A DNA stretch of 64,000 nt from Adineta steineri (Eukaryota > Rotifera > Eurotatoria > Adinetida > Adinetidae): contig CAJNOI010000217.1 of NCBI GenBank assembly GCA_905250115.1, positions 1 to 64,000 of the forward strand, read 5' to 3'. Every line of letters begins with the position of its first letter. The stretch's first letter is position 1. Positions 52,001-64,000 of this stretch are shown in pieces. The notes beneath the pieces were generated by a model. The model searched no databases. It was not told the origin of the DNA and saw only the letters and a program-made list of their open reading frames with translations. A program made the position numbers and the translations under genes.

Positions 52001-52195
52001 AGATATAGCGTGAAAAGCTCTACAATGATCGTCTGCGTGAGAACTGTAGAGCATCTCACACTGTAGCTTATGTTATATTCTATCATCATATATGCAAATA
52101 TATCAAAAGAAAATCGTGCTGTTTTTTGCAAGCAAAAACTATACAATTAAATTAAGTTTACCATGTTAGATTGTAGAGCTTTTCATGCTATATCT
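52001..52195. repeat. 195-bp fold-back with 26-bp arms
   Basis: AGATATAGCGTGAAAAGCTC followed by TACAAT (52001-52026) pairs with 52170-52195, with one mismatch. Likely a small non-autonomous element. Confidence 0.6.
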
Positions 52196-52581
52196 TGCGT
52201 GTGGGTGTGCCGTCAGCATAATATCAACACCCATCCCTAAATTTCCAAAGAAAATTGTGTTGAATTAGATCTATTTATCTTGTCATTAATCAGTTGATTC
52301 TGATGTAATTTTCAGTGTAAAAAACGTGTTTCTTTATTAAACTCATTGTAAAACACAAATATCATATATTACATATTGCAGAAAAAAAATACATTCACAA
52401 TACAGAAAAAATAGAATATTAATCACCCAGATGAAGAGGAAAATTAGTCATTGGATACTGCAGAATCGTATATATCCAAGCTGGATAAAGACAAATCATT
52501 CTTGATTATCAACAAACATATTCAATGCAATAACAATCTAAATAAAATTAAAAAGACAAAACAAAAATTCACTCAATCATT

Positions 52582-55200
52582 TTATCTTCTACTAACTTCT
52601 TTCTGTGTCATAGAATTAATATCAAAATTTTGATCAAATTTTTCTACTGCATTTATCCATGATGATGAACTCATTCTTACATTTATATTTAGTTCATTTG
52701 AAAAAACTAGAATACCATTATCATTCGTAATCTACAACATATGAAAAAAATATGTCATCTAAATCAAAAAGAAGAATGCTTGACTCACGGAATAATCACT
52801 TGTCACATAACTAAGAATCGTTCCTAATCGTCGATGTAACATTGTATCATCAATTTTGCGTACTTTTGCTACAGAAAAAAAATGAATTAGATAAAATATA
52901 AGATAAAATTAATCATTAATAACCAATTTCATGCAGTGGTTGTTCAGATAATCTTTGTCGTTTTGGTCGATGACATTGATTTTCGATTTGCGCTAAGATC
53001 TAAAAATAAATATATAAGTATTTATCTTTATATAGAGATAACTTTAATCGATAAACAAACTTCTTCATCGACAATATCAAGTTTTTCATCATTATCAATT
53101 TGTTCTTCTGATGATACTGGCGGTCCATTGTAAAAACTTGTTTGTATACATTCATCGATACTTGTTAATGATGTTTTACTATTTGTTGACATAGTTGAAT
53201 GTATTGATGGCATTGATTTTGATTTCACAAGAAATAATTCTTGTTTGAGACGAGCATTTTCTTCACGTAATTCATCTATTTCGTGTCTTAAATGTGGAGT
53301 TTTTATTTGAGGTACATTAGTTATTGTTGCAGCAAGTCCTGCATATCGTAATGTATTTATTGTTTCATCAATAACAGTTGATGATGGACTAATTGTTGCT
53401 AACATATATGTTTTAGCATCACCGCCAAGACTATTTTTTAATAAATATGTTAAACTTGAATCACGATATGGTATATGATGTTGTTGGCGAGATAAAGCAT
53501 CGATTACATTTCGAAGAGTAGATAATGATTGATTGATATGAATACTTTCCTAAATTTGAGAAAGAAATCATTCAAAGACTATTAAATATAAATAGACTTA
53601 GTCATACGGTTTGTTCTATACGCAGTAATAAAAATATTCAGTTTACGCCAGAATCTTTCTTTTACTCGCTCTCTGTCTCACAGCGTGTAGTTTTAGGAGT
53701 TCAATTTTTTTTATAGTGTTTTTGTCTTTATAAATATGATCTAATCAATTTAGGTAAAAAGAGATCTTACTGCAAATCGATCATTTTTTCCTTTTGATCG
53801 AATAAATTGTTGTGATTTTTCACTTCCAGCTAAATCAACAAAATTTAATCGTACACATTGTGCTTCTAATTCATCTTGTGCTTGTTGTTTAGCATTTTTT
53901 TTATTATTATTTAAATTAGATAATATTGAAGTTTTATGTGTATTTGTTAAATTTGTATTAGAATTGACTCCAAATGAAAGACGTTTTGTTATTGATTGTG
54001 GTATATCTATTCGACTTATTTTAATAGTAAATATTGCGTGTGACCTTGATGAACGTTGATTAGCATTTGTTGATGCAACTGAACGTTGTTGATTACCTAA
54101 ATTTAATACATTTTGAAAATCTTCTTTTGTTTTAACTTGAATATATTTTAAATCAGGAACATATGGACCAAGTACAGGATGTTCACGAATTTCAAGTGTA
54201 CGTATTGAATTTGATACAAATTTATTTAAAATATGTGTACGTGCAGTTTTTGAAAATGATGTTGATTTATTAGTGACATGTTCATTTGATGTTGTAGGTG
54301 CTGCAAGAAGGTCTGTCACTTTTTCATTATATATTTCAAGAAAACTTAATTCAAATTTTAAATGATGATTTGCATTCATTGTTATTAAATTATCAATACT
54401 TAAAGAAAGAATTCCTTCTTCACTCGATGAACCAAATATGGAATGTGATTTTCCTTGAAATAAAATCAAAAAAATTTAAATAATCTTTTCTTTTCTGTAA
54501 CATTGTTGTATTACCTGATGCTGTTTGACCATAGGCCAATACAGTTGTATTATATCCTAGATTAATAGAAAAAAAATAATAAATTAAGATTTTTGACATT
54601 AACCGAATTTGCGTCATTGAGTGAATAACAAATATTAACTCGATCTGCTATTACTGCTCTCATCCTGAACAATCTTTATACATAGTTCTTTTATTAAATA
54701 CCTTGTAAGGAAGCAAGAACAGCTGAACGAATCATTCCATCATAAACATCTTTCTATATGAAAAACAATTGATTAGTTTTTAATAATTTTTTTCTATGGA
54801 TTTACATTATTAGCAGATGCATCAAAACAATTTGTAAATTTAAATATCTGCGGTCGACCATTTTGTGTACAAATAACATTATTTTCAAATATTTGTACAG
54901 CTGATATATCATCAATCAAAGATTCTCTGAACAAAATAAAAATAGAAAAAAAAATCATATTTAATTGAATATTCCAACCGTTCAAGAAAAGGACGAAGTC
55001 GAATGCCAGTTATAATTGGATCACCTTTAACTACTTTTTTTCCTGGTGTACGAGGCGATGACGATGAAAGAATACTCGATGAACAAGTTAATTGATCATC
55101 TGCAACAAAATTTATTGATAGAAATGACAAATTTCTTTCAAAATATTAACCTACGAGTTGATAAAGTTGATTTTCTCAATTGATTTAAACGGCGAGCCAT
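52582..55200 (-). CDS. Kinesin motor protein, short, kinesin-3-like
   Basis: Ten exons join in phase (55200-55155, 55099-54979, 54926-54806, 54753-54702, 54556-54515, 54453-53771, 53549-53061, 52999-52924, 52868-52789 and 52731-52582) to give 619 aa. The motor domain occupies about residues 30-430: P-loop [10 protein letters not shown] (GQTASGKS about 123-130), switch I NQRSSRSH (about 259-266) and switch II VDLAGSE (about 333-339), then [16 protein letters not shown] and [19 protein letters not shown]. Two Asn/Lys/Ser-rich insertions are seen, one after [11 protein letters not shown] and one of about 50 residues just before switch II. A short coiled coil follows ([20 protein letters not shown]). 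The protein ends soon after, without a recognisable cargo domain. It is an ATP-driven microtubule motor; subfamily assignment is tentative. Confidence 0.88.
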
Positions 55201-56724
55201 TTATCAATTGAAAATTGTTTTGACACACAATCGATTTTCTTATTCTTAGTACTTGTAATATAGAACGAACAGAAAGAATCGATAAGCAATAGTGTCTATG
55301 TATATTTTTCAATTCAGAAAATATAGGATAGATGGCGATTGCCATCAATTCGAAAATTACTTCCATCAAAATATTTGCATATTATTAAATAACTATATCT
55401 TATAAAAATTAGAAATGTATTGTTTTTGTTATATTTCGTTTATATAAAGTTAAATCTGCCTTAAGCTATCCGATTCATAATAGATATTACGCAAACGAAA
55501 TAGACTACTGTATAACTCGATTGTATAGCAGTTGAAGCATATTCATTTGAACTATTAATATATCCAAGATGTATAGACTCTTTTTTTTTAAATCGTAAAC
55601 GTAAGTTTTCTTTCACATTTTTAGCATTGGTCATCTTCTGTCTGCTTGATATTATACAATTGGAATAGTAATTAAAACAAAATCGAATACAGAGTCTTAT
55701 ATAAAGACAATAAATAAGTTTCAATTAATCATTGCATGTCTTTTTATTTGCATAGAGATATATGATTATAAGACTAAATCATTTTGAGTGTTATACCTAC
55801 GATGAACCTTGACATTTAGCGATAAAGCTGAATGGTTTTCATTTAACTTACAGATTTTCAATCATCAGACAATATTTTTTAAATTCTTCTGCTCGATTGA
55901 TTATCAAAGCTTGGAAATTTAAAATTCATATTTTTTTTATACTAGACGGGAATTTTTCTTTTGTTAACATCTGACACTCTTCTACGTGTATAAGAAAAGA
56001 TGAATGAACAATACATTGATTATACTTAGCAGAAAAAAGCTCTCCAATCAGTTCAGATAGGTTATAATATTTTTTTCATCACTCAAAGCATTCGTTAATC
56101 ATAATTATGATAGAGAATTGTTCGCCTACTTATTTACATTATAAGACTACTATATATTTTTTCTTTTCTTTCTTTCTGTATGACTGATTGAACTAATCCA
56201 ATCCATAGTTTATTAATAAACTAGCGTCATCTGTTTTTTATTTATCAAAAAATTTTATTGACAAATTCGAATTTTTCTTTATTAAAAAAATACAAGCAAT
56301 GAAAATTCAAACAATAAAATACATTTGTTTTCATAGTTGTAAACAATGTGATCGAGAAAGAACAGAACAAATACCTGACCGATGGGAATAAGAAAAGAAA
56401 AAATAAATAGCGAGCATGTGATTTCTGCCATGATTGAATAAGTCAAATGTTTTTATTAAAAATAACGTTTATTTCGATGTTAAAAAATACTATCTTACTA
56501 TTTTAGAATAAAAATCCATTGCTCGCGCGTGAAGCGCGTGAGCATTATATATATTAAAAATACAAAACAATGTGATTATTTAGAAGCAAAGTAAAAGTAT
56601 AATTGAAATCGATATCGTTTATGAGGAGGTAAATGAAGAAGAAACGGCTTTTAAATTCATATAATTTTCATTCTTTTTTTTTCTTTAGTCATTTTCAATT
56701 CTCATTATTCTCCGATTTTATTCA
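55201..56724. other. Divergent intergenic region between kinesin and FBXL20-like gene
   Basis: AT-rich promoter-side DNA for two divergent genes. It contains a GC-rich palindrome at 56520-56545 and a CTTTTTTTTTCTTTAG acceptor ending at 56688, 36 nt before the next start. No gene is seen. Confidence 0.5.
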
Positions 56725-59700
56725 ATGGCAGCTATACGTTCATTTCTCAAACGTACTGTTAGCCAAAATTCACCAAACAATAATCATTTAAATACAGGAT
56801 CTACAACAGATTCAACAAGTGATACATCATCATCAACAACAACAACTGAACGTATAAATAAACAAACAAATGATGGTTTAAGTAATTCATCACCATTAGG
56901 GATTTTAATAAATAATAATAATAATACGAATAATGATGATTCATTACGACGTCCATTACTTAATATTTCTTCAACAAATCGTCGTGGACGATTATTATTA
57001 CATTTAATTAATAATTCAAATAAAATGAATACACAAACCGAGCAAGTGATTGATGAAAATATTTGTTTACTTGATACAAAATTACCAAAAGAACTTATTC
57101 TAAGGTAATTAAAAAAGTGTTTTTTTAATAATTTATTTAAATTAAAAGTTGATCGTAACACAAATATATTACATATTATCAAATGATAGATTTAAGACAA
57201 ATCATTCAATCTAATCTCATAAGATTCAAAATGATCTTAGGAGTTTATGAATGATTTTAAAATATCGAAGTTCGTTGTTTTTTTCGTAGGTGCAAGAAAC
57301 TGTTAGTATAATCCCTAAAGAATTTAAATGTGAATTACACAACATGTATAAGAAGTAGTTAGATTAGTATAAATTTTCAAATTTGTAGAAGCAAATAATA
57401 AATTTTGTTTTTGAAAATGAGATGAAAGTTTCTTGTCTACAGTTTAATAATAATAAAAAAAAACTGGAAATAGAAACGGAACCGGAAACTATTTTTCTAT
57501 ATCATTATTAACATCATCTATGTTTTATTATTATTATTATATGTTCTCAAGTTGTGCAGTTATGAAACCTTTTATATGTTGTAACAAATTGGAAGGATAG
57601 AATCGATTTTATATCTTTCATATCGAATATTAAAGAATAAAAATTACGAGTTCGAATACAAAACATTATTCGATAGACATGAAGTTGATCTTTCACATAA
57701 CATCTAACCATGATAGTTATTTGACTCACATGAAATTCAAGAAAACTTTTCTACGAATAAGTAAACTCTGTTGAATTGCTCAATCAATGCATTCGATTGA
57801 GCCTCTTTATTTAATTCTTAATAAATTCCTTTATTTCTTACTAAAGCTTATCTAGCAGAGATTATTGATATAACCCTTGTATTAGTTCTCGACTGGATCA
57901 GATTCTAACATATAGTATATACTCAACTGAAAAGTCGACAATAGAGACAGATCTACAAATGCAACAAATCCATCCTCAAACATATCAATATTGATGATTA
58001 TTCTGCATTATTGATTCAATCTTATAAAATCTAGCATAGTCTACGTAACAGAATTGCTCTCAGATCTTCCTATATGAGATTTCTAAAACATTTCAGAATG
58101 AAATAGAAATCAAGCTACTAAAATCAATTATACATTTGTATTCTTTTAGAATCTTTTCTTTTCTGGATTATCAATCACTCTGTCGATGTGCACAAGTATC
58201 CAAAGTAAAACTTAAGATTAAAATTTTCTTTTTTATTCACTATTTATTCTTTTTTTATAGTATTGGAGTACACTTGCATTGGATGGTTCAAATTGGCAAA
58301 GTATTGATCTAAAAAGTTTTCAACGTGATATTCATGTAAGATAAAGATTTGAATTCATAAATATGTATTTATATATGTTTTTCATGTTTATTCAAGGGAA
58401 CTGTTCTTGAAAATTTAAGTTTACGATGTGGAAAATTTTTGAAAAAATTAAGTGTTGAAAATTGTAAACTTATTACAGATCATAATATGCAGTAAGAAAC
58501 AAATATTTAATTTAATAGAAAAAAGATTACAAATTTTTTTATTTAAATTAGCATCCTTGCCAATCATTGTCCAAATTTAGAACGATTAATAGTTAAACAT
58601 TGTGACAAATTATCTAATATGTAAGTCACTAGAGAAATTCAAACAAAATATTTATTTATTTTTTCTTCATATTTAGTACTTTACTTCATTTAAGTAAACA
58701 TTGTCCACATTTAACTTGTATTAATATATCATCATGTCCTCAAATTGATGATCAAGGAGTTAAAATAATTTGGTAAACTATTTATTTGATATAATACTTT
58801 TTATTATTATAATTATATTATGATTTAGTTCAAGTTGTTCTCATTTGGAATGTTGGGATATATCATGGTGTATGAATATTACAGAGAATGGTATTCGAAT
58901 TCTTGCTGAATCATGTCCGAAATTAACAACTTTTAAATCCGAAGGATGTCCATCTGTATGTTAAAAAGAAAATAAATTTCTTCATTTTTATTTATTTTTT
59001 TGTTTAAATAAATTATTTAGATGACAAATAATGCAGCTATTTATCTTGCAAAACATTGTTCGAAATTAATATTTCTTGATTTTAATCGATGTTCTGTAAG
59101 AAAAAGAAAACGTTTTAATTTAAATATATATCTTCTTTATTTTTATATAGTCGTTAACTGATGATGGCCTTGTAAAACTAACTCAATATTGTCCTTTACT
59201 TGAAACTTTAATTATTGCTAATTGTACAGGTTTAACAGATAATACATTAATAGCTCTTGGAAAATATTGTCATCAATTAAAGTAAAATTCAAATTAGAAA
59301 ATGAAAACGATAATTTAATTTATTGTGTGTGCTTTTTTAAGAAAACTTGATGCAACTTTGTGTTCACAATTTAGTGATGCAGGCTTTTTAGCAATGGCTC
59401 AAGTAAGAATTGAATCTATTAGAATTTGTTTTTAATTATAAGATTATTTTTTTTCTAGGGTTGCCATTTATTACAACGAATTGATCTAGAAGACTGCATA
59501 GCTGTAAGAATAAAAGAATCGAAAAATAAATTTTAAGTTAAAAAAGAAGTGAAGAACATTTGCGAGTTATACGATATCCATTAATATTACGTGAGAAACA
59601 TATGGAGCATGATAATTATTGATGCATATCTGTAGACAAACTATTCTTGACTTTTTGAAGTGTATTTGAGAAGACTCAGAGTACAGTGAAGAACTTGCAA

Positions 59701-60670
59701 TTAAAAATCAAATTCATATAAAGTATATTTTAATTGTATACATTCTGAAAGATATGCTTGAGCTAATATCAAGAGACCATGATATTTAGTAGAGATAATT
59801 ATCAAACAATCGTTAAAAATAACTTATTTGATTATCTGAATTTCTACTCAAGATTATTCTATATATTTGATTTTTTATAGTTATTTTATATTGTTTTATT
59901 TAGATTTAAGAGTGTAATCTGATACTATCACATTACTCATAGATAAAACAATGGCTGACGAGGATAGGGAATAAAGAAACATTAAAGTTCGCTCGTAAGA
60001 GATTCCTAAGTTCTTTCGATTCAAATTTTAAGCTACATTAAACTAAACCGAGTTACAGCTTGTGAAAAATGCATCATTTCTTTTAATTATTCAAAGCTGC
60101 AGCTCTTTCTAATATTTTTTTTAAAGGTCACTGATGAAACATTACGACATTTGGCTGATAATTGTCCCAATATTCGTATTCTTGTATGTTAACATTTCTT
60201 TGTAATCATAAAATAGATACTATTGTCTTCTATAGACTCTTTCTCGATGTGAACAAATAACCGATGAAGGTGTTCGTCATATTGGCTCGAGTGTTAGTGC
60301 TCAAGAAAATCTACGAATACTTGAATTAGACAATTGTCCATCTATAACAGATATATCTATTGATCATTTACTTGCTTGTCAAAATCTTCAACGTTTAGAT
60401 ATATTTGATTGTCAACAGATAACAAAAACTGCAGTTAAAAGAATTCAGGTACTCTGATTGAAATATATAATAAATAAATTAAAAAATATATATACTATTG
60501 AATTATTAATCTTTTAGATACGTTATCCAGATTTAAACATTCATGCTTATTTTGCTCCTCGAACCCCCACACCTACAGCTAATCAAACAACATCATGTTC
60601 AATTTGCTGTTGTTGCTGTTGTTGTAGATCATGTTCATCTTGTGTACCTCCATGTTGTACAATCACGTAA
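56725..60670 (+). CDS. F-box/LRR protein, FBXL20/FBXL2-like
   Basis: Fourteen exons join in phase to give 543 aa: 56725-57104, 58150-58204, 58261-58335, 58397-58491, 58552-58620, 58677-58772, 58829-58955, 59021-59095, 59151-59281, 59342-59402, 59459-59503, 60127-60183, 60236-60448 and 60518-60670. A long Ser/Thr/Asn-rich N-terminus leads to the F-box (LPKELILRIFSFLDYQSLCRCAQVSKYW). Then follow about 11 Cys-containing leucine-rich repeats (CPNLERLIVKHCDKLSN, CPHLTCINISSCPQIDD and others). The end, YFAPRTPTPT and then a Cys-dense tail, matches the YFAPVTPP end of FBXL20/FBXL2. The F-box recruits Skp1-Cul1 and the repeats bind the substrate. Intron 1 is 1045 nt and the one at 59504-60126 is 623 nt; others are about 50-60 nt. 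The N-terminal extension is longer than in vertebrates. Confidence 0.9.
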
Positions 60671-62195
60671 ATTTTTTTGTACATATTTGTTTGTGTTTAT
60701 CTATTGTATCTACGAGATTTCATTGTTCTTCTATATAAAGCAAAGTATTGGCGCATTGACTCGGCAATTGTATTCTTTGTATATATTTATTTATATGAAC
60801 ACATACTTAAATTTATTCTTTCAACAATCAGTTTTCCTTTTTCTTTTCTTTTATACTATTATTATTATAACAATCTATTACTTATTCAACAACGTATTTT
60901 CTCGTCTTTTAATGTCAGTTTTCATGTGAGTGTTTTACAAAAACAGTCGTTTTTTTTCTCTTTTCTTCCTTTGCTTACTGTTTTGCTTGTTCTGATAAAA
61001 GAAGCCATAATAAATGGACTTTAATTAACATTCATTACTACTGAAAGCAAACAAAACGTTTTCAATAATATTATAATAGCATATAATATATAATTGCTTT
61101 CACTTGAAACATCAATATAATACATCGAGAAAACTTTAGTGAATAATGTACTACCTTATATTTTCGTATTAGTCATAATTGTATCAATAATTATTAATTC
61201 GATAGGAAAGGTAGAGTTTGTCTTAGAAAAGCATGATAAATTTATGTATAAATTGATAATGTATTTTGTGATAAATTATACTAGATGAAATCAATAAGTA
61301 CGTTGATAAAATCTAATTGTGTCCAATCTGTTTAGTATAAGAATACTGAACATATCATAATGTTTTACTACAATTGTAAAATATTTTTTGAGTATCGTTA
61401 TTAGCATTCGAATTATTATGATGCTGAACGTCTGCTGACGTAAAAGTTATCGAGTTATATCCATATGATTTAATTAGTTATAGCAGAATAGTCCTAATTG
61501 TTTTTGGTACAAATCGTTCATGTCATTTGATTATCAAATAATAATTGTGAAGTTTAGTGTCTTCTTTGTGCTTTCAAAAGAGTGAAAATGCTACAATTTA
61601 TTTTTGTTTGTTATATCGAATAGTAGAAAAAATAATTGTCCACCGCAGATCTTTGAGCTCGTTTTACTAGAGAATTTGTTTGTGCTATAAAACTGTAGGT
61701 TGAAGTAAAATATTCAGGAACAATCCTGTTTACTATTTCGTAATAAATTTTATTCTTTACTTTCTTCAAGTAAATATAACTATATAATCAGAACGTCAAT
61801 ATTGCAATTTATTACCAATCTATAAAGCTCTTTTGGTTTTATTTTATTTATTGGGGATAATAAGAATTTACACACTTACTGCAACCTATCATAGAATATA
61901 ATAGATTTTTGTCAAATAAACCTATTACATCAATAATAATTCAACAAGAAATTCAATAACGAAATTCTTCATGTTGAATTTGATAAAAACAAATGAATTT
62001 TATTAAGAATGAAAAACAGATATTGATGAACAAAACTTTTATTTTACAGATCTCATTACACTAATTGCAAATACTCATACACGATCAAATGGAGAGAGAA
62101 AAGAAAATGTAAATTTTTTTTAAATATTGATCGCTAAAAATTGTTTATATTCTACCATTTAGAACCTAGTTCTAATAAATAAAACAATAAACATT
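60671..62195. other. Convergent intergenic region
   Basis: AT-rich and T-rich 3' flanks of two convergent genes. Open frames here are low-complexity. No further features. Confidence 0.5.
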
Positions 62196-63364
62196 CTATG
62201 CTAATGATTGATTACGATGTTCAATATGTGGTGATAAACAATTATGATAGATAGGCTCTATAAAAAAATAATAATAAAATAAGAAATAAATATAGTGAAA
62301 ATAAATATTTATACCATTATATTTAGGAGATGGTGCAGCTGAACTTTTCTCTGATCTATACGGATCACATCGTACAATACCCAGTGAGCGCATTTGTTTT
62401 TCTATTCGAACGGATGGATTTGCATATTGGATAATGACATTATTTTGTAGTTGTTGATCGATAGTTGATGTTAAATTATCATTGTTTGGTAATGCTTTTT
62501 CATAAATAACTTGACGTTTTTGTTGTTTATATGGAAGCCAACGTTCAACAATAATATCAGGAGGTTTAGCAGGCATTGGAGGTAGACGCTCAATAATAAC
62601 ACGACGTGATGTATTTTGACCAGATGATACTTGTTTATAAATAATCTAATTTTATAAAAAAAGAATAATACTATTTATCATTACAGAAATTTAATTTTGA
62701 TTTTTTTTTCTTTTGGATTTTAATACTAAAATTAATTGATTTACCTCAGGTGTACTGTAACATGGTGGAGTTGGTGGTCGTTCTCGAATGATTATTGGTG
62801 GTGGAGTAATTGGCGCTGGAGGTCGTTGTCGAATAATAACTGAAGAAAAATAAAAAGTATTTCATGATTTTAATTTTTAAAATGTAATTTTTCATTTTAC
62901 TTGGTGGTAATGATGATAGTTCAGGTGCTCGAACTTCTCGAATAATTAATGGAGCTGGTGGTGGTGGTGTTGGTGGACATAAATATCGAACAGCAATTTG
63001 TTGTTTATATACAACAGGTTCATGAGTAGCATCAACTTGTTTCCGAATAATCTGTGGTGATGGATCATAATTAATTGGATAATTTGCCAATTGATGTTCT
63101 CGAATTACAATGCTAGGTCGACGAACGCGTGGTACATGCTCAGGCTCATCTTTATTTAAATAAGAAAAGACAAGAAAATTTTTCAAAATATTTCATGTAA
63201 ATTAAATGAAATATGTTACCTGTTGTTGTTGATGGTTCATGATCAATTTTATTTCGTTGTTCTGAGAGATTTTCATATGTATTCGATCCCGAAACGGATT
63301 GAAGCGTTGTAGATTCACTCCTTTCACCATAAAAGCCTACATCACTTTCGTCCTCGTTCAACAT
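62196..63364 (-). CDS. Proline-rich repeat protein
   Basis: Five exons (63364-63220, 63149-62901, 62839-62745, 62645-62315 and 62257-62196) join in phase to give 293 aa. The acidic, Ser-rich N-terminus (MLNEDESDVGFYGERSEST) is followed by recurring blocks of the type IIR-x-R-PP-P (PSIVIREHQ, PPAPLIIREVRAPE, IIRQRPPAPITPPP, IIIRERPPTPPC) and a longer one (DIIVERWLPYKQQKRQVIYE). The segment NNVIIQYANPSVRIEKQMRS follows. Alternating beta-prone II-x-R and Pro-rich stretches resemble cytoskeletal, alveolin-like IIVERWLP repeats, but I cannot name the family. There is no signal peptide or TM helix. Probably a structural or scaffold protein. Confidence 0.75.
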
Positions 63365-64000
63365 TTGTTTTCGGTCAAATGTATCGACAATTATGACCTT
63401 ACTCTTTTTCGTTCATGATGACCAAGATCATTGGACCGTGTCCTTCTATTTAAAAGCAATTTCTATCTTTTTTGTCTGTCCTATTTATTATCACTTTTGT
63501 CTTGTGATACATATTTAATAAAATGAAAGAACACTTCAGTGATTGAATTCAATGAAACCCAATTTGTAAAGCATACTAAAACATAATATAAACGTATTGT
63601 AAAAATGTGAGCAACAAACATATTTATATCGTTGTCACATTTATTTTCTTGTATTCATTATGCATGAATAGATGTCTCTATGCATTCAAGTGTGAAAAAA
63701 GAAACCATAATTATTCACAACAAATATTAATACATAGAAATTCGATGGAATCTCAACATCTTTTCATAAGGACTCAAAATGTTAAATTTGATCCTAACAA
63801 AAAAGTCATACACATGCAAGTCGTCAATGTCATCATTTCAAATGATCGTCAACTATTGTTAGCAATTATTTTTTTTAGATATTTTCCAAATAAGAGAGAA
63901 ACAAAAGAGATAAGAAACACATTTAAAACACTTATCTATGTAACTCATGGCTAATATATATTTATATTTTTGTCATTTGTATTCAAATAGACATGTTGTC
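63365..64000. other. Upstream region of the proline-rich gene, window edge
   Basis: No supported gene. An open frame at 63607-63954 begins at GTG, has no ATG near its start and no recognisable domain. Confidence 0.45.

Larger units (their letters stand above)
50228..52581. other. Intergenic with several fold-back repeats
   Basis: This gap contains a GC-richer patch at about 50715-50815, and inverted-repeat structures at 51203-51498, 51564-51826 and 52001-52195 (listed separately). A GTGTGGGTGTG tract follows at about 52198. No gene is supported; the open frames overlapping the repeats are not conserved features. Confidence 0.5.

Noticed and set aside
60543..61024. Hydrophobic open frames past the FBXL20-like stop
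   Set aside because: One overlaps the last FBXL20-like exon in another frame and both are T-rich 3' flank.
63607..63954. 115-codon open frame at the right edge
   Set aside because: It opens at GTG, lacks an early ATG, and shows no recognisable domain or splice context.

Overview
The window reads as nuclear DNA of a small metazoan, most likely a bdelloid rotifer. Base composition is strongly AT-rich. Most genes are cut by many GT-AG introns of about 50-80 nt. The conserved genes are animal orthologues (RIOK2, SUPV3L1, Gemin6, PA2G4, PSMA7, ENSA/ARPP19, FBXL20-like). An F-box protein resembles an expanded bdelloid F-box family, and short TGTGGG-like tracts occur. The species assignment is inference from these traits.

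Layout. (1) 1-12 kb is an accessory block: a minus-strand F-box gene, then three tandem four-exon genes for secreted EGF-like proteins. Genes 2 and 3 each carry a hAT-type MITE in intron 1. The block lies between two direct repeats of about 220 bp. (2) 13-27 kb is a plus-strand housekeeping run: a DUF4139 protein, proteasome subunit alpha-7, a PARP12/ZAP-like CCCH finger protein, an ENSA/ARPP19 protein, RIO2 kinase and an HSD11B1-like reductase. (3) 27-36 kb is minus strand: a WD40 protein with tandemly duplicated 48-nt exons, then PA2G4, Gemin6 and SUPV3L1 head to tail. Gemin6 and SUPV3L1 are only 25 nt apart, which suggests an operon resolved by spliced-leader trans-splicing. (4) 37-46 kb is poor in conserved genes: a decayed gene, a 1.46-kb non-autonomous hAT-like element with long inverted repeats, a minisatellite, a two-TM membrane protein gene holding a 128-bp MITE that may be spliced as an intron, and an AT-rich satellite of about 85 bp. 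(5) 46-64 kb has a truncated RRM gene, an intronless secreted S9 peptidase (horizontal-transfer candidate), several fold-back repeats, a kinesin, an FBXL20-like F-box/LRR gene and a proline-rich protein.

Shared function is visible only in places. RIOK2 (ribosome maturation), Gemin6 (snRNP assembly), SUPV3L1 (mitochondrial RNA) and PA2G4 (growth/translation) are RNA and translation genes. ENSA and PSMA7 serve cell cycle and proteolysis. Many start codons have a pyrimidine-rich AG acceptor 8-40 nt upstream with no matching donor nearby, as expected for trans-splicing. No tRNA, rRNA or CRISPR array was recognised. Exon boundaries were worked out by hand from GT/AG signals and reading phase.
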